From the NCBI RefSeq assembly GCF_009755355.1, contig NZ_WQLB01000001.1, positions 62,001 through 126,000 of the forward strand: a stretch of DNA of 64,000 nt, given 5' to 3'. This DNA comes from Deinococcus arboris (GTDB lineage: Bacteria > Deinococcota > Deinococci > Deinococcales > Deinococcaceae). The translations under genes and the position numbers were made by a program. This document shows, piece by piece, positions 37,048-47,043 of the stretch; position 1 is the first letter of the stretch, and each line of letters starts with the position of its first letter. The notes beneath the pieces are model-generated. The model did no database searches, was not told the DNA's origin, and saw nothing but the letters and a program-made list of their open reading frames with translations.

Positions 37048-37623
37048 CTACTTTCCACTCACCACTTCCAGTCCTCTGTCCATCTGCACAATGTTTGCCA
37101 GCGTATGAATGGGTACACCCAGGTCAGCCAGCTTCTCACGGCCGCCCTCAAACTGTTTTTCCACGACGCAGCCGATACCCAGCAGCTGCGCCCCGCTCTG
37201 GGCCAGCATGCCCACCAGGGCGCGCAGCGTGCCCCCCGAGGCCAGAAAATCGTCAATGACCACCACGCGGTCGGCAGGGCCCAGAAACTCGCTGCTGACA
37301 AAGAGGTCCACGACTCCGCCTTTGGTACGGCTGACCGACTGGGCCGTGAAAATCGGCTCTTTCATGGTCACCGGCTTTTTCTTGCGGGCGTACACCAGTG
37401 GCACGCCCAGCGTCATGGCGGTGGCGATGGCCGGGGCAATCCCGCTGACCTCGATGGTCACAATCTTGTTGGGACGCAGCGGGGCGAAGTGACGGGCAAA
37501 GGTCTCGCCCATCTCGCGCGTCAGCCCAGGAAGCAGCTGGTGATTTACCAGCCCGTCTACCTTCAGAATGCCGCCGGGCAGCACCTCGCCCTGCTGCCGA
37601 ATCGCGTCTACCAGAGCCTGCAT
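37048..37623 (-). CDS. xpt: Xanthine phosphoribosyltransferase
   Basis: 191 aa, the standard Xpt length. Purine salvage: xanthine plus PRPP to XMP. The PRPP loop is [20 protein letters not shown] and the N-terminal [15 protein letters not shown] is the Xpt-type extension. Start ATG 37623 lies 7 nt after a TACACT box (37631-37636). The plus-strand APH-type gene begins 64 bp away divergently. Confidence 0.93.
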   Translation of the reverse strand: MQALVDAIRQQGEVLPGGILKVDGLVNHQLLPGLTREMGETFARHFAPLRPNKIVTIEVSGIAPAIATAMTLGVPLVYARKKKPVTMKEPIFTAQSVSRTKGGVVDLFVSSEFLGPADRVVVIDDFLASGGTLRALVGMLAQSGAQLLGIGCVVEKQFEGGREKLADLGVPIHTLANIVQMDRGLEVVSGK

Positions 37624-37630
37624 AAGGCGC

Positions 37631-37636
37631 AGTGTA
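37631..37636 (-). promoter_or_regulatory. -10 box, leaderless promoter of xpt
   Basis: TACACT on the minus strand, 7 nt before the xpt ATG. Confidence 0.55.
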
Positions 37637-37687
37637 TCCGCCATCTGGCGCAGGCCCTGGCCCCCCTGTCCACCAGACACTGATGGG

Positions 37688-38626
37688 ATGCCGGCCCTGC
37701 CTGACCTCAGCGCGACCGAACTGCAGGCTTTCGCCGAGCGGTACGGCCTGGACAGCCCTCTGACCCGTCTGCCCAGCAGGGGCATTGTCAACCGGGTGTA
37801 TCTCGCCCGGCGGGCGGGGCAGCCCGTGGTGCTGCGCGTGCCCATGCCCGGCGACGACGAGGACACCCTGACCGAAAGCGTGGCCGTCCCGGCGGCAGTC
37901 CGCACCGGCGTCAACACGCCGGACCTCCTGATCTTCGACAACAGCCGCGCCGTGCTGGACGCCCCGGTCACGGTCTATGCCCTTGCGCCAGGGCAGAGTC
38001 TGGACTCTTGCGGCTGGGCCCACGGCGACCCCCGCCTGCGCCGGGCGTGGCAAGCGGCGGGCCGGGCACTGGCGCGGCTACATGCTGGGGTGAGCAGCGT
38101 GGATGACCCTCAGGGCTTGCTGGAGGTCATCACTCCGCCGGACACAGCGCAAGTAATGGTCCGGGTGCTGGACGGCGGACACCTGAGCCGCGCCGAAGCC
38201 AGGTGGACCGCCGATACCGTGGACCGTCTGCTGCGGGAGACCTCGCCGCCCCTCCAGCCGGCCTTTTTGCACAATGACCTGCATCCGGGCAACCTGATGG
38301 TGACAGAGGGCGGCGCCGTCACTGCCCTGATTGACTGGGGGGACGCCGGATGGGGCGACCCGGCGCTGGACCTGTGTTACGGCGGTCCCCTGGCGGCCCC
38401 GGACCTATGGCGCGGTTATGAAGATGAGGCGCCGGGCGTGCTGGGCGAGGCGGCGCCTCTACGCCTGCTGGCGTACCTCTTGCACGACGCCACGCGGCGC
38501 CTGGCCCGAGCCCCAGACGCCCACGGGCACGGTGACCTCTGGTACACCCGCCCCGGCACGGCACTGATGCAGTTGCTACGGGTCAGTCCGCAGTTTCCCG
38601 ACTGGGCCGAGGTGTTCTGCCGGTAA
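37688..38626 (+). CDS. APH/choline-kinase-type phosphotransferase
   Basis: 312 aa. Catalytic loop [13 protein letters not shown] and Mg-binding [16 protein letters not shown] are the two aminoglycoside-phosphotransferase/choline-kinase signatures; the N-terminal lobe has the Leu/Val/Arg strands and a RVP ATP-contact strand. The start is the ATG at 37688; upstream in-frame codons lie in the xpt gene. Substrate unknown (aminoglycoside, sugar or a fructosamine-like compound). Confidence 0.87.
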   Translation: MPALPDLSATELQAFAERYGLDSPLTRLPSRGIVNRVYLARRAGQPVVLRVPMPGDDEDTLTESVAVPAAVRTGVNTPDLLIFDNSRAVLDAPVTVYALAPGQSLDSCGWAHGDPRLRRAWQAAGRALARLHAGVSSVDDPQGLLEVITPPDTAQVMVRVLDGGHLSRAEARWTADTVDRLLRETSPPLQPAFLHNDLHPGNLMVTEGGAVTALIDWGDAGWGDPALDLCYGGPLAAPDLWRGYEDEAPGVLGEAAPLRLLAYLLHDATRRLARAPDAHGHGDLWYTRPGTALMQLLRVSPQFPDWAEVFCR

Positions 38627-38672
38627 AGAAGGGCTCTGGCTGGACACAGGCCTGGCCCGGCGCACCGGACTC

Positions 38673-38678
38673 TAGACT
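38673..38678 (+). promoter_or_regulatory. -10 box, leaderless promoter of the 38685 gene
   Basis: TAGACT, 6 nt before the ATG at 38685, no ribosome site. Confidence 0.55.
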
Positions 38679-38684
38679 GGGACC

Positions 38685-39194
38685 ATGCGCCGCGTCCTGC
38701 CTGCTTTGCTGCTGACTGTCCTGTCTGTGTCAGCCCACGCCGCGCCCGTGACCGTACCGGGCACGAATGTCCAGTTCACTGTGCCCGCCGGCTTTGTCAA
38801 GATGCCGCCGGACATCCTGAAGCTCAAATACTCGCGCGGCACGCCGCCCGCTGCCGTGTATTCCACGCCCGGCCCACACTGGGACGTAAATATCGCTTTT
38901 GCCGTACGCCGCGCCCAGGTGCCTGCCGACCTGGGAGAACTGCAAAGCGTCCTGGAACGCTCGGTGCAGGGCGCGCCGGGCTTCCGCTGGGAAAGTCACA
39001 GCGTTCAGAAACTGGGCGAGCGGTCATGGGTGGTGCTGCGTTTCTGGGTGAGCGGCCTGGACACGCCCATTTACAACGACCTGCGCGCTGTGCCGGTGCC
39101 CGGCGGCCTGCTGATCGTGACGGCCAACGCCACGAAGGCCCAGTACCCGAAGTACCTCAAACCCCTGACGGCCGCGCTGGATAGCCTGCGCTGA
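38685..39194 (+). CDS. Exported protein of unknown function
   Basis: 169 aa with a clear signal peptide (RRVLPALLLTVLSVSAHAAP, cleavage near residue 20). The mature part is beta-rich and opens with a P-G-T-N-V-Q-F-T-V-P-A-G-F strand pattern common in small periplasmic proteins, with a final helix AQYPKYLKPLTAALDSLR. No family recognised. Confidence 0.75.
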   Translation: MRRVLPALLLTVLSVSAHAAPVTVPGTNVQFTVPAGFVKMPPDILKLKYSRGTPPAAVYSTPGPHWDVNIAFAVRRAQVPADLGELQSVLERSVQGAPGFRWESHSVQKLGERSWVVLRFWVSGLDTPIYNDLRAVPVPGGLLIVTANATKAQYPKYLKPLTAALDSLR

Positions 39195-39226
39195 GAGCAG
39201 AGCCCTCAACCACTCCGGCAGGAATG

Positions 39227-39382
39227 AGACGGACTCCAGTTGAATCGTTGGCAACAACGATAACATCCGAGCGGACTTGCAAAGCGGCGCAGCAGAGCGA
39301 AAAGGAGAACAACGGGTTTCAGACGTGGAGTTAGCAAATCGGCGTTTTCCCGATGTGTCAACCAAACAAACGGAATCCGTAT
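39227..39382 (-). repeat. Dispersed ~150-bp repeat, copy 3 (inverted)
   Basis: Read on the minus strand it starts ATACGGATTCCGTTTG and ends CAACTGGAGTCCGTCT, giving imperfect terminal inverted repeats (ACGGATTCCGTTTG versus ACGGACTCCAGTTG). The body matches copy 1 at 32131-32276. It fills the gap between the 38685 and 39461 genes. Confidence 0.85.
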
Positions 39383-39460
39383 GCGGTGACCGAGAGCGTC
39401 AGCGGCGCCAACAGAATTGAGGGGTGCGCGGAACTGGTCTGCTCTGCCAGAGCCGCCGCC

Positions 39461-40396
39461 TTACAGCTCGTTGACTTCTGGCTTGAAGCCCACCTGCCGG
39501 ATGTAGTCCAGATAGGCCGGCCCACTCAGAGCGGCCCGCTGCCCACTCAGGGCGACGAACATGGCCTCCAGGACGTTGGTGGCGAAGTTGCGCTGGCCCA
39601 TGCGCGGCGTGGTGGTGACCAGGCGCCGCACGCCGCGCGCCTTCATCCATTCGCGGTCAGCGGCGGTAATCGTCTGGGTCAGGATCGTCTTGCCACTCAG
39701 GTTCTGGGGGGCGTAGCGCTTGGCGTAATGGGTATCTCCGGCAATCACATCGGCCCAGGCGTAGTATTTCGTGCCCTTGCCTTCCACGCTCTGTTCCTGT
39801 TTCTTGCCTGTGGGATAAAACCAGTCCTGCGGCAACTTGGTCAGCACCGGCAGCACCAGGCCGGCCACCCGGCGCAGCGCCCCGATAGACCGCAGGGGCC
39901 GGTCCACATTCAGCCCGAACACGAGGTCGCCGTACACCACATCTGCGCCGTGGTCGGCCAGCGCCTCGGCCATGCCGAAGCGGTCCACCGCCGACACCAT
40001 CAGCACCTTCTGCGTGCGCCAGCCCAGCAGACCGTCCAGCTGGGCAATGGCGTCGCGTTCCAGGGTGTTTTTCAGGCCGCTGCCGTCCAGGACAGGCGTC
40101 TGCCGGGCGTTGGCCACCAGCTTGCGAACGTTGTTAAAGACGTATTTCTTGTCGCCTGCAATCACGTACAGGTCAGCCCCGCCCAGCCCAAAGGCGTCCA
40201 CCCGGCCGTCCAGCGCCTGATACAGCGCGGCCATCTTGCGGGCGTCTCCATCGGTGCCGATGCGCTCCACGACAAACGGCTGCCCCAGCACCGTGACGGT
40301 CTCGCGGGCGTTGCGGGCGCTGCTGCCCAGGCTGATGCTGACCACATGCTTGTGTCCAGCCGGCGCAGGCTGCCAGCCCGCCAAATGGTCTGTCAT
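39461..40396 (-). CDS. Conserved protein, quinate 5-dehydrogenase-like annotation family
   Basis: 311 aa from ATG 40396, chosen because a TAGAAT box (40404-40409) ends 7 nt upstream; the in-frame ATG at 40405 overlaps the box. The N-terminal VVSISLGSSARN and central DAFGLGGADLYV blocks look like members that databases often label quinate 5-dehydrogenase in Deinococcus/Thermus; I recall the label but not proof of the activity. Another block is TTTPRMGQRNFATNVLEAM. Enzyme function should be treated as unproven. Confidence 0.75.
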   Translation of the reverse strand: MTDHLAGWQPAPAGHKHVVSISLGSSARNARETVTVLGQPFVVERIGTDGDARKMAALYQALDGRVDAFGLGGADLYVIAGDKKYVFNNVRKLVANARQTPVLDGSGLKNTLERDAIAQLDGLLGWRTQKVLMVSAVDRFGMAEALADHGADVVYGDLVFGLNVDRPLRSIGALRRVAGLVLPVLTKLPQDWFYPTGKKQEQSVEGKGTKYYAWADVIAGDTHYAKRYAPQNLSGKTILTQTITAADREWMKARGVRRLVTTTPRMGQRNFATNVLEAMFVALSGQRAALSGPAYLDYIRQVGFKPEVNEL

Positions 40397-40403
40397 GCGG
40401 GGC

Positions 40404-40409
40404 ATTCTA
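40404..40409 (-). promoter_or_regulatory. -10 box, leaderless promoter of the 40396 gene
   Basis: TAGAAT on the minus strand, 7 nt before the ATG at 40396. Confidence 0.55.
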
Positions 40410-41408
40410 GAGGCTGGGTAAGGCCACCCGCTGCCCGGTGCGCGCCGCCGCATACAGCGCGTCCAGCACGCGGGCGTGGGCCACCGCGTCGCTGGGCGGA
40501 TAGAAGGGCGCCTCCTCGCCGCGCGCCGCACGCTGAAGGTGCGCCACCATATGGGCGTAGCCGTTGCTGGGGCCAAAGGTCTCCTCTCTGGCCTGTCCGT
40601 CCACCTCAATGTTCAGGGTCACCGGCGCCCGCGTGTGGCTGTCAAAGCCGCCCTGCACGCTCAGGGTGCCGCGGGTGCCAAGAACGCTCAGGCGCTGCGG
40701 GGCGGTGCCTGGCCAGTCGAAGGCGCAGTCAATGCTGGCCAGGGCCGAGCCGTACTCCAGCACGCCACTCAGGGCCAGGTCCACCCCCTGTTCGGGGCCG
40801 CCTGCCGTCCAGCGCGCCGAGGCCACCACCCCCGCCGGTTCGCCCAGCAGCAGCCGGGTCAGATTGACCGGATAGGTGCCCACGTCGTACAGCGCGCCGC
40901 CGCCCTGCGCCGCATGCCACCGGAAATCGCCGGGGTTGGTCAGGTGAAACCCGAAGGCGCCGCGCACCGCCCGCACCTCGCCCAGTTCGGTGGCGACGAC
41001 CTCACGGATGCGCGTGATGTGCGGCTGAAAGCGGTAGGCAAACGCTTCGAGCAGGATGCGCCCGGACGCGGCGGCCACCTCAGCCAATGCCCCAGCCTCA
41101 GCGGCATTAAGGGTCAGCGGTTTCTCGGTCAGGGCGTGCTTGCCCGCTTGCAGCGCGGCCTGGGTCCAGGGGTGGTGGGCGTCATTGGGCAGGGGGTTGT
41201 AAATGGCGGCCACATCGGCCGCCACCACCTCGGCGTAGCCGCCGACCAGCGGCACGTTCCACTCCTGGGCAAAAGCCTGCGCGTGGGCGCTCTGGGGGTC
41301 ACGCACGCCCAGCGCCGTGACCTCGCCCCCCGCCGCCCGAATGGCCGGAATCAGCGCCCGCGCAATCCGCGCCGCACCCAGAATGCCCCAGCGAAATGGT
41401 GTGGTCAT
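40407..41408 (-). CDS. Gfo/Idh/MocA-family NAD(P)-dependent oxidoreductase
   Basis: 333 aa. N-terminal Rossmann motif [14 protein letters not shown], then the [11 protein letters not shown] motif with the conserved lysine that hydrogen-bonds substrate. The C-terminal beta-sheet domain has [15 protein letters not shown] in the conserved D-x-G-x-Y-P position. Acts on a sugar or sugar acid; which one is not visible. Its stop lies beside the 40396 gene start, so the two may be cotranscribed. Confidence 0.9.
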   Translation of the reverse strand: MTTPFRWGILGAARIARALIPAIRAAGGEVTALGVRDPQSAHAQAFAQEWNVPLVGGYAEVVAADVAAIYNPLPNDAHHPWTQAALQAGKHALTEKPLTLNAAEAGALAEVAAASGRILLEAFAYRFQPHITRIREVVATELGEVRAVRGAFGFHLTNPGDFRWHAAQGGGALYDVGTYPVNLTRLLLGEPAGVVASARWTAGGPEQGVDLALSGVLEYGSALASIDCAFDWPGTAPQRLSVLGTRGTLSVQGGFDSHTRAPVTLNIEVDGQAREETFGPSNGYAHMVAHLQRAARGEEAPFYPPSDAVAHARVLDALYAAARTGQRVALPSL

Positions 41409-41518
41409 GGGGGCAGTGTGGCATGGGGGCTATGGCGTGTGAACCGCCCCTGTCTTCCTCTCCGGTCTGCGCTTCAGGTCCTTTTGACTGCCTTCTCCTC
41501 TACCCCAGAGCCCACGCC

Positions 41519-43024
41519 CTACTCCCCGCCCACCACGTCCGCAGCGGCGTCGGCCAGCGCCTCCAACGTGGCTTCGCGGGCCACCGTCACCTGGGCAAAT
41601 CCTGCGTCGCGCGCGGCGTCGGCGGTCTGTGGGCCCATCGCCGCCACCCGGAAATCGGTGCCGGCCAGGGCCGCCAGGTGCCGGGCCGCGCTGCCCGAGG
41701 CCAGGGTGACCACATCGGCAGCGCGCAGGCGGGCCAGGGTGCCGCCGTCCAGAGGGGCCGGTTCGGTGCGGTACAGCTCGGCACGCTGGTACTGGACGCC
41801 GCGCACACTCAGGCCGCGTTCCAGGTCATCCTCGGCCAGCTGACTGGTCAGGTGCAGGGCCGCCTCGCTGGGCTGGGCCGGGAGTTCGGCGGCCAGGTGG
41901 CGCGCGCCGGGGGTAGACGGCACAAAGTCCGCCCGCAGGCCCCGTTCGGCCAGCGAGCGGGCGGTGCTGGGGCCCACCGCCGCCAGCTTCACGCCAGCCA
42001 GGGCGCGGGCGTCCAGCCCCCGCGCCTCAAGCAGCTCAAACAGGGCGCGCACCGCCTGATTGCTGGTCAGCAGCAGCCAGCCCGAAAAGCCGTTCAGCAA
42101 GGCTCCGACCTGTTCGGGCGCGGTGCCCGGCGCAAAGCGGATGAGCGGCACTTCCAGCACCGCCGCGCCGCGCGCACGCAGCACATCTCCCAGGGCACTG
42201 GCGCCTTCGCGGGTGCGGGTCACGGCCACGGTCTTGCCAGTCAGGGGACCGCCAAAGCCGGGCGTCTGGTCAAACCAGCGCAGGGTCTCGCGCAGGCGCA
42301 CGACCTCACCCACCACCGTGACGGCCGGGGCTTCCAGACCAGCCTCTCTCACCACGTCGGCAATAGTGGCCAGGGTGCCCGTCACCGCCCGCTGCTGCGG
42401 CGTGGTGCCCCACTGCACGGTGGCGGCCGGCGTCTGGGGGTCTCTTCCTGCCGCGATCAGGTCGGCGGCAATCTGGTCAAGGTTCCGCACGCCCATCAGC
42501 AGAATCAGGGTGTCTACCCCGGAGAGGCGTTCGTAGTGGGCGCCCCCCTCTTTGGTGTTGCCAGTCAGCACTGCGAAGGAACGCGCCGCTTCCCGGTGAG
42601 TGACAGGAATCCCCGCGTAAGCCGGCGCGGCAATCGCGCTGCTGACACCCGGCACGACCTCAAAGGGTACGCCAGCCGCTACACAGGCTTCGGCTTCCTC
42701 GCCGCCACGCCCGAAGACAAACACGTCGCCGCCCTTGAGGCGCGCCACCCGCTGACCACCGCCCTCCTGCGCTTTGGCCACCAGCAGCGCACTGATCTGC
42801 TCCTGGCTGATGTACTCGGAAAAGCCTTTCTTGCCCACATAGATGGTCTCGGCCTGGGGGCACCAGCGCAGCAGATCGGGATTGGCCAGATAGTCGAACA
42901 GCACGACATCCGCCTGGGCCAGCGCCTGCTGGCCGCGCAGCGTCAGCAGCCCTGGGTCACCTGGCCCTGCACCGATCAGGGACACGAATGCGCGGGACAG
43001 AGGAGCGGCAGGCAACTGGGTCAT
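41519..43024 (-). CDS. cobA-hemD: Uroporphyrinogen-III C-methyltransferase fused to uroporphyrinogen-III synthase
   Basis: 501 aa. Residues about 10-255 are SUMT/Cob[55 protein letters not shown]. Residues about 260-495 are HemD, with [16 protein letters not shown], the [10 protein letters not shown] linker, and [11 protein letters not shown]. The fusion closes the porphyrin ring (HemD) and methylates it at C2 and C7 (CobA), toward siroheme or cobalamin. Start ATG 43024 follows a TAGCCT box by 7 nt. No CysG or cob genes are adjacent. Confidence 0.92.
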   Translation of the reverse strand: MTQLPAAPLSRAFVSLIGAGPGDPGLLTLRGQQALAQADVVLFDYLANPDLLRWCPQAETIYVGKKGFSEYISQEQISALLVAKAQEGGGQRVARLKGGDVFVFGRGGEEAEACVAAGVPFEVVPGVSSAIAAPAYAGIPVTHREAARSFAVLTGNTKEGGAHYERLSGVDTLILLMGVRNLDQIAADLIAAGRDPQTPAATVQWGTTPQQRAVTGTLATIADVVREAGLEAPAVTVVGEVVRLRETLRWFDQTPGFGGPLTGKTVAVTRTREGASALGDVLRARGAAVLEVPLIRFAPGTAPEQVGALLNGFSGWLLLTSNQAVRALFELLEARGLDARALAGVKLAAVGPSTARSLAERGLRADFVPSTPGARHLAAELPAQPSEAALHLTSQLAEDDLERGLSVRGVQYQRAELYRTEPAPLDGGTLARLRAADVVTLASGSAARHLAALAGTDFRVAAMGPQTADAARDAGFAQVTVAREATLEALADAAADVVGGE

Positions 43025-43031
43025 GGGCCCC

Positions 43032-43037
43032 AGGCTA
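43032..43037 (-). promoter_or_regulatory. -10 box, leaderless promoter of the cobA-hemD fusion
   Basis: TAGCCT on the minus strand, 7 nt before the ATG at 43024. Confidence 0.55.
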
Positions 43038-43104
43038 CTGGGACCAGGGCGGGACAGCGGCCCCCCAGTCCTGCTTTGGCGGCTTTCGCCGCTGCCGTCC
43101 GTTA

Positions 43105-43251
43105 CCCTTATGGGTCGGGAAATCACCGATCTGCCTATTTCCCGCCCGGAACCTGTTGTGCTCTTTCCCGCCCTTCGGCGAAGCTCTTCAATTCTGCTGC
43201 ACAGCCTACCGAGGCTGCACCGGTTTCACTCCAATTCAATCAGAGTCCAGA
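43105..43251. repeat. Possible decayed copy 4 of the dispersed repeat
   Basis: Carries CGGGAAAT-CCGAT, a GTTGTGCTCTTTCCCGC stretch and ends CCAATTCAATCAGAGTCC, echoing blocks of copies 1 and 3, but full-length identity is low. Tentative. Confidence 0.3.
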
Positions 43252-43533
43252 TCAGTCAGCGGCTGACGCATGTTCCGACGGCCAGTCCAGATGATGCGCG
43301 GCCGTGTCGTGCAGACCCGCAAACCGCAGGTGACGCTGGCAGATAAACCACATCTCGTCGCGGTCGTTGGCCAGAATAAAGTAGGCGTCCGAGGACTCCG
43401 AGGGGTTGTAGACACCCAGCACCCGGTACGCGCGGTGGGGGTTAAACCCGCTGGACAGCGGCTTGGGCATGGGGGCGCGCGGGCCGTCCAGTTCGACGAT
43501 GCGCACGAACAGGTGAGGATGGAAAGCGAGCAT
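43252..43533 (-). CDS. Small protein of unknown function
   Basis: 93 aa from ATG 43533 with GAGG upstream; the open frame extends to 43581. Tyr/Trp/Phe-rich alpha-beta sequence (HLFVRIVELDG, RAYRVLGVYNPSESSDAYFILANDRDEMWFI). An overlapping frame at 43236-43541 is a shadow. No family recognised. Confidence 0.65.
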   Translation of the reverse strand: MLAFHPHLFVRIVELDGPRAPMPKPLSSGFNPHRAYRVLGVYNPSESSDAYFILANDRDEMWFICQRHLRFAGLHDTAAHHLDWPSEHASAAD

Positions 43534-43700
43534 GACGTCATCCTCTACGGGCAGCGCGCCTCCAAAGGCGAGAAGCCACACAAGCTCAGCGCCCGCTTAA
43601 ACCTGCCTGAAGCTTGTCCCAGGGCCAGATGAGCGGGCGCCGCTGCCCTCCTGACGCCGGCGACTCTCGGGCCCCCAGCGCAGGCCCCATCCGGTCACAC

Positions 43701-43706
43701 TATCCT
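43701..43706 (+). promoter_or_regulatory. -10 box, leaderless promoter of the 43713 gene
   Basis: TATCCT, 6 nt before the ATG at 43713. Confidence 0.55.
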
Positions 43707-43712
43707 GGCACC

Positions 43713-44444
43713 ATGCCGCTGCCCCCCGACGCCCTGGCCCGACTGGCACGCGCCGAAGCCCAGGCGCACCAGGCGGACATTCAGGCTGCTTTTGGGCCGC
43801 TGAGGGCCGCTTACGCCGGGCCAGGGCTGCCTCTGAATTCCGCCTGGCACGGCGGGGGCTTGTCCCTCACCAACGACGACCTGGCCGCGTTCGAGGCCTT
43901 TTGCGCTCTCCATGACCAGCTCCCGCTGATTCATCTGCTGTCGCCCGAGGTCATGCCGTCGCTGCCTCTCCTGCGGGCGCGGGGCTACCAGTGCTCGGGG
44001 CTGCTGCACGCTTACCTGCACGACCTGACCGACTTGCCCCCGCAGCCCACCCACACGCAGGAAACAGCCGACAGGCTGGGCTGGGCCGCCCTGTCGGCGC
44101 AGGGCTTTGGCGAGAGCAGCGCCACCGTCATGACTGTGGTGGCCCAGAATGCACAGACCCGCCTGTTTGTGGCCACGCGCGGTGGACAGCCCGCTGGCAG
44201 CGCTGCCCTAAAGGTCACAGACAATGTCGCCGCGCTTTTTGGCATGTCCACCCGGCCAGAAGCGCGGGGCCAGGGCGTGCAAACCGAACTGCTCTCGGCG
44301 CGGCTGCACGCGGCGGCGCTGGCTGGGGCGACCCTGGCCAGCGTATTCGTCACGCCCGGCACCCCCAGCGAACGCAATATTGGGCGCGCCGGTTTTCAGC
44401 TGGCCGGGGCACGGCTAAGCTTCACCCAATTTAGGGAGGCGTAA
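43713..44444 (+). CDS. GNAT-family acetyltransferase (two-lobed)
   Basis: 243 aa. The C-terminal lobe carries the acetyl-CoA motif as FGMSTRPEARGQGVQTELLSARL (R/Q-G-x-G/V pattern) and ends with GRAGFQLAGARLSF. The N-terminal ~140 residues are a divergent lobe with the family HDQLPLIHLLSPEVMPSLPLLRARGYQ stretch. The start at 43713 is set by the TATCCT box. Substrate unknown. Confidence 0.85.
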   Translation: MPLPPDALARLARAEAQAHQADIQAAFGPLRAAYAGPGLPLNSAWHGGGLSLTNDDLAAFEAFCALHDQLPLIHLLSPEVMPSLPLLRARGYQCSGLLHAYLHDLTDLPPQPTHTQETADRLGWAALSAQGFGESSATVMTVVAQNAQTRLFVATRGGQPAGSAALKVTDNVAALFGMSTRPEARGQGVQTELLSARLHAAALAGATLASVFVTPGTPSERNIGRAGFQLAGARLSFTQFREA

Positions 44445-44447
44445 GTT

Positions 44448-44465
44448 CTGGGCCACACGGCCCAG
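44448..44465 (+). terminator. Hairpin after the GNAT gene
   Basis: CTGGGCC / GGCCCAG 7-bp stem with a 4-nt loop starting 3 bp after the stop codon. Confidence 0.5.
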
Positions 44466-44757
44466 GGGCCAGGCACTGCGGCCTCAGGTCGCCAGTTATT
44501 TGTGCAGTGAGCCCTGTTTTCCTTCTGTCTTCACCTGGAGGCCCGCGCTTGCAAACGGTGAAAGGGGATGCTGGCGCCACCACCTGCCTCAAGAAGTCCA
44601 TCGGACCACCGCAGGCGAGGACGTTCCGCAGCACAGAGAGCAGACGGACGAGCATGACGCGGGCCACCCAGTTGCGTTCCCAGAACCGCACGACGCAGCC
44701 AGAATCGGTCTGGGCCGCGAACTAGAAAGCCGCTACCCGCATCATCCGACTTCTTGC
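44466..44757. other. Intergenic region, possible gene remnant
   Basis: About 290 bp between two convergent 3' ends. A minus-strand frame (44431-44691) reads RFWERNWVARVMLVRLLSVL and might be a remnant, but lacks start signals and homology I can name. Not called as a gene. Confidence 0.35.
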
Positions 44758-45705
44758 TTAAGGCGCTCCTCGGCCCTCAAGCTGTGCCTGCCCCGACATC
44801 CGCACGGCGTCGCGCACCGCCGCACACACCGCCTCCTGCACCAGGGCGCCCAGCAACAGAGGGTCAGCCGAAGGCAAGGCGCAGCTGCTCATCATGAAGG
44901 CGCTGTCCCCATCCCAGAACGTATGGCTGGGATGAATCACGCGCGCCAGGGCCGCCTGCGCGGCGTCGGCCAGGCGGCGGCAGTCGGCTTTGGTCAGGGC
45001 GTGTTCGGTGACAACCGCCACCAGGGTGGTGCTCTCGACCTCGCCAGGAGTAAAGGCCACGGCGCCCGGCCCCACCCCAGGGCCAGCCAGCACCCGGCCC
45101 TGTTCATCCAGCACGTCGCCGATGGGATTCACGACCGCCAGGGCACCCACCCGCACACCATGCCGCGCCAGCAACACGCTCCCCAGGCCGCCCGGCACCG
45201 CCCCAGTGCCCAGATACTTGCCGGCGGTGGCCCCGGTCCCGGCCCCCACCAGGCCACGCTCCACCGGCCCGCTGTGGGCGGCTCGCGCGGCCAGTTCACC
45301 TTCCCGCTCGCCGGGGCGCACATCGGCGCGGCCCACCCCCAGGTCGTAGATCACAGCGGCGGGCACAATCGGCACCCGCGCCCAGGGGGTTTCGTGGCCG
45401 ACGCCGCGTTCCTCCAGGACATGCACCACGCCGGCTGCCGCCGCCAGGCCATAAGCACTACCTCCAGTCAGCAGCAGGGCGTGAATGCGCTCCACCTTTT
45501 TTTCGGGGGCCAACAGGATGCCCTCGCGGGTGCCGGGGCTGGGGCCTAAAAAAGACGCCGAAGCCACAGCCCCGCCAGGCGGGCACAGCAGGACGGTGCA
45601 GCCGGTGCGGGCCTGGGCCTCGGTCCAGTGGCCCACCTGAAAACCGGGGATACCCGTCAAGGTGAGGTTGGGTGCCGTCACAGCCGTGAGGCGCCCCAAC
45701 GCCAA
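44758..45705 (-). CDS. P1-family (S58, DmpA-type) peptidase
   Basis: 315 aa from a TTG at 45705; a GTG at 45681 is a likely alternative. The fold is N-terminal-nucleophile type. Signatures are NLTLTGIPGFQVGH, LLTGGSAYGLAAAAGV, the central AGTGATAG-LGTG and late Trp/Asp DGDSAFMMSSC. Members are aminopeptidases that self-cleave before a Ser. The nucleophile context expected near residue 250 is GVESTTLVAVV-like here and was not verified. Exact role unknown. Confidence 0.82.
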   Translation of the reverse strand: MALGRLTAVTAPNLTLTGIPGFQVGHWTEAQARTGCTVLLCPPGGAVASASFLGPSPGTREGILLAPEKKVERIHALLLTGGSAYGLAAAAGVVHVLEERGVGHETPWARVPIVPAAVIYDLGVGRADVRPGEREGELAARAAHSGPVERGLVGAGTGATAGKYLGTGAVPGGLGSVLLARHGVRVGALAVVNPIGDVLDEQGRVLAGPGVGPGAVAFTPGEVESTTLVAVVTEHALTKADCRRLADAAQAALARVIHPSHTFWDGDSAFMMSSCALPSADPLLLGALVQEAVCAAVRDAVRMSGQAQLEGRGAP

Positions 45706-45739
45706 CCCGGAGCGCCCCCCTGGCCCTGCGGTTCTACTT

Positions 45740-46408
<669 letters not shown>

Positions 46409-46599
46409 AGCTGCTGTCTTGTCTCCTGGGGTATCGGGGCCGGTAAGGGGGCTGAGGCCAGACCACAGCCAACGGCCGGGGCGGGCGCAGCGAAGATGCG
46501 TGGCGACACCTGTTTCCGGGACATGGTAGGCGCCGCGCGCCCCCAGTGGGACGCAGACGCGGTTTATAGACTCTTAACAGCTGAAAAGGAGCGGGGCCG

Positions 46600-46926
46600 C
46601 TAGGGCTGGGGCACCGACACGCTGTCCACCTGCACGCCGTAGCGCAGAAGCACCGTTTTCAGGCGCTGCATGGCGTTCAGGCCCCGCTCCCGCTCGCTGG
46701 GGTCAAACACCAGGGTCAGGCGGCCGGGCACGCCCGCGCGGGGTTCCTGGGCCTGCACCTGCAGGGGCCGGGCAAAGGCAGGGTCGTGCAGCAGGTCGCG
46801 CAGCACCCGCGTAAAGCCCAGATCGTCCAGGCCCTCCAGCACAAACGTGATGCCCAGCGGCTCGCCTTCCATACCCGGCAGGCTAGCGCACCAGGCCCGC
46901 AGAGCCTCCGGGGGCAAAGCCCACAC
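46600..46926 (-). CDS. Small protein of unknown function
   Basis: 108 aa from a GTG at 46926 with GGGAGGG 5-6 nt upstream; the frame extends further into the opposite-strand hydrolase gene but without start signals. Acidic/Leu-rich alpha-beta sequence (ITFVLEGLDDLGFTRVLRDLLHD, LTLVFDPSERERGLNAMQRLKTVLLRYGVQVDSVS). No family recognised. Confidence 0.6.
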   Translation of the reverse strand: MWALPPEALRAWCASLPGMEGEPLGITFVLEGLDDLGFTRVLRDLLHDPAFARPLQVQAQEPRAGVPGRLTLVFDPSERERGLNAMQRLKTVLLRYGVQVDSVSVPQP

Positions 46927-47030
46927 CTCGACCCTCCCCCACCGCCTATGACCTCTAATCAGAGGGGCACTCTGGCCGGCCCTGCGGTCCGCTTCGGAGC
47001 AGTGACCCAGCCCCGCGCAGCCTGGCCGCC

Positions 47031-47036
47031 TACAAT
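47031..47036 (+). promoter_or_regulatory. -10 box, leaderless promoter of the 47044 gene
   Basis: TACAAT, 7 nt before ATG 47044. An in-frame ATG at 47035 overlaps this box, so 47044 is the better start. Confidence 0.55.
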
Positions 47037-47043
47037 GGCGCGC

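Noticed and set aside
41396..43294. 632-codon plus-strand frame over the cobA-hemD gene
   Set aside because: Antisense shadow; the minus-strand frame has clear SUMT and HemD motifs.
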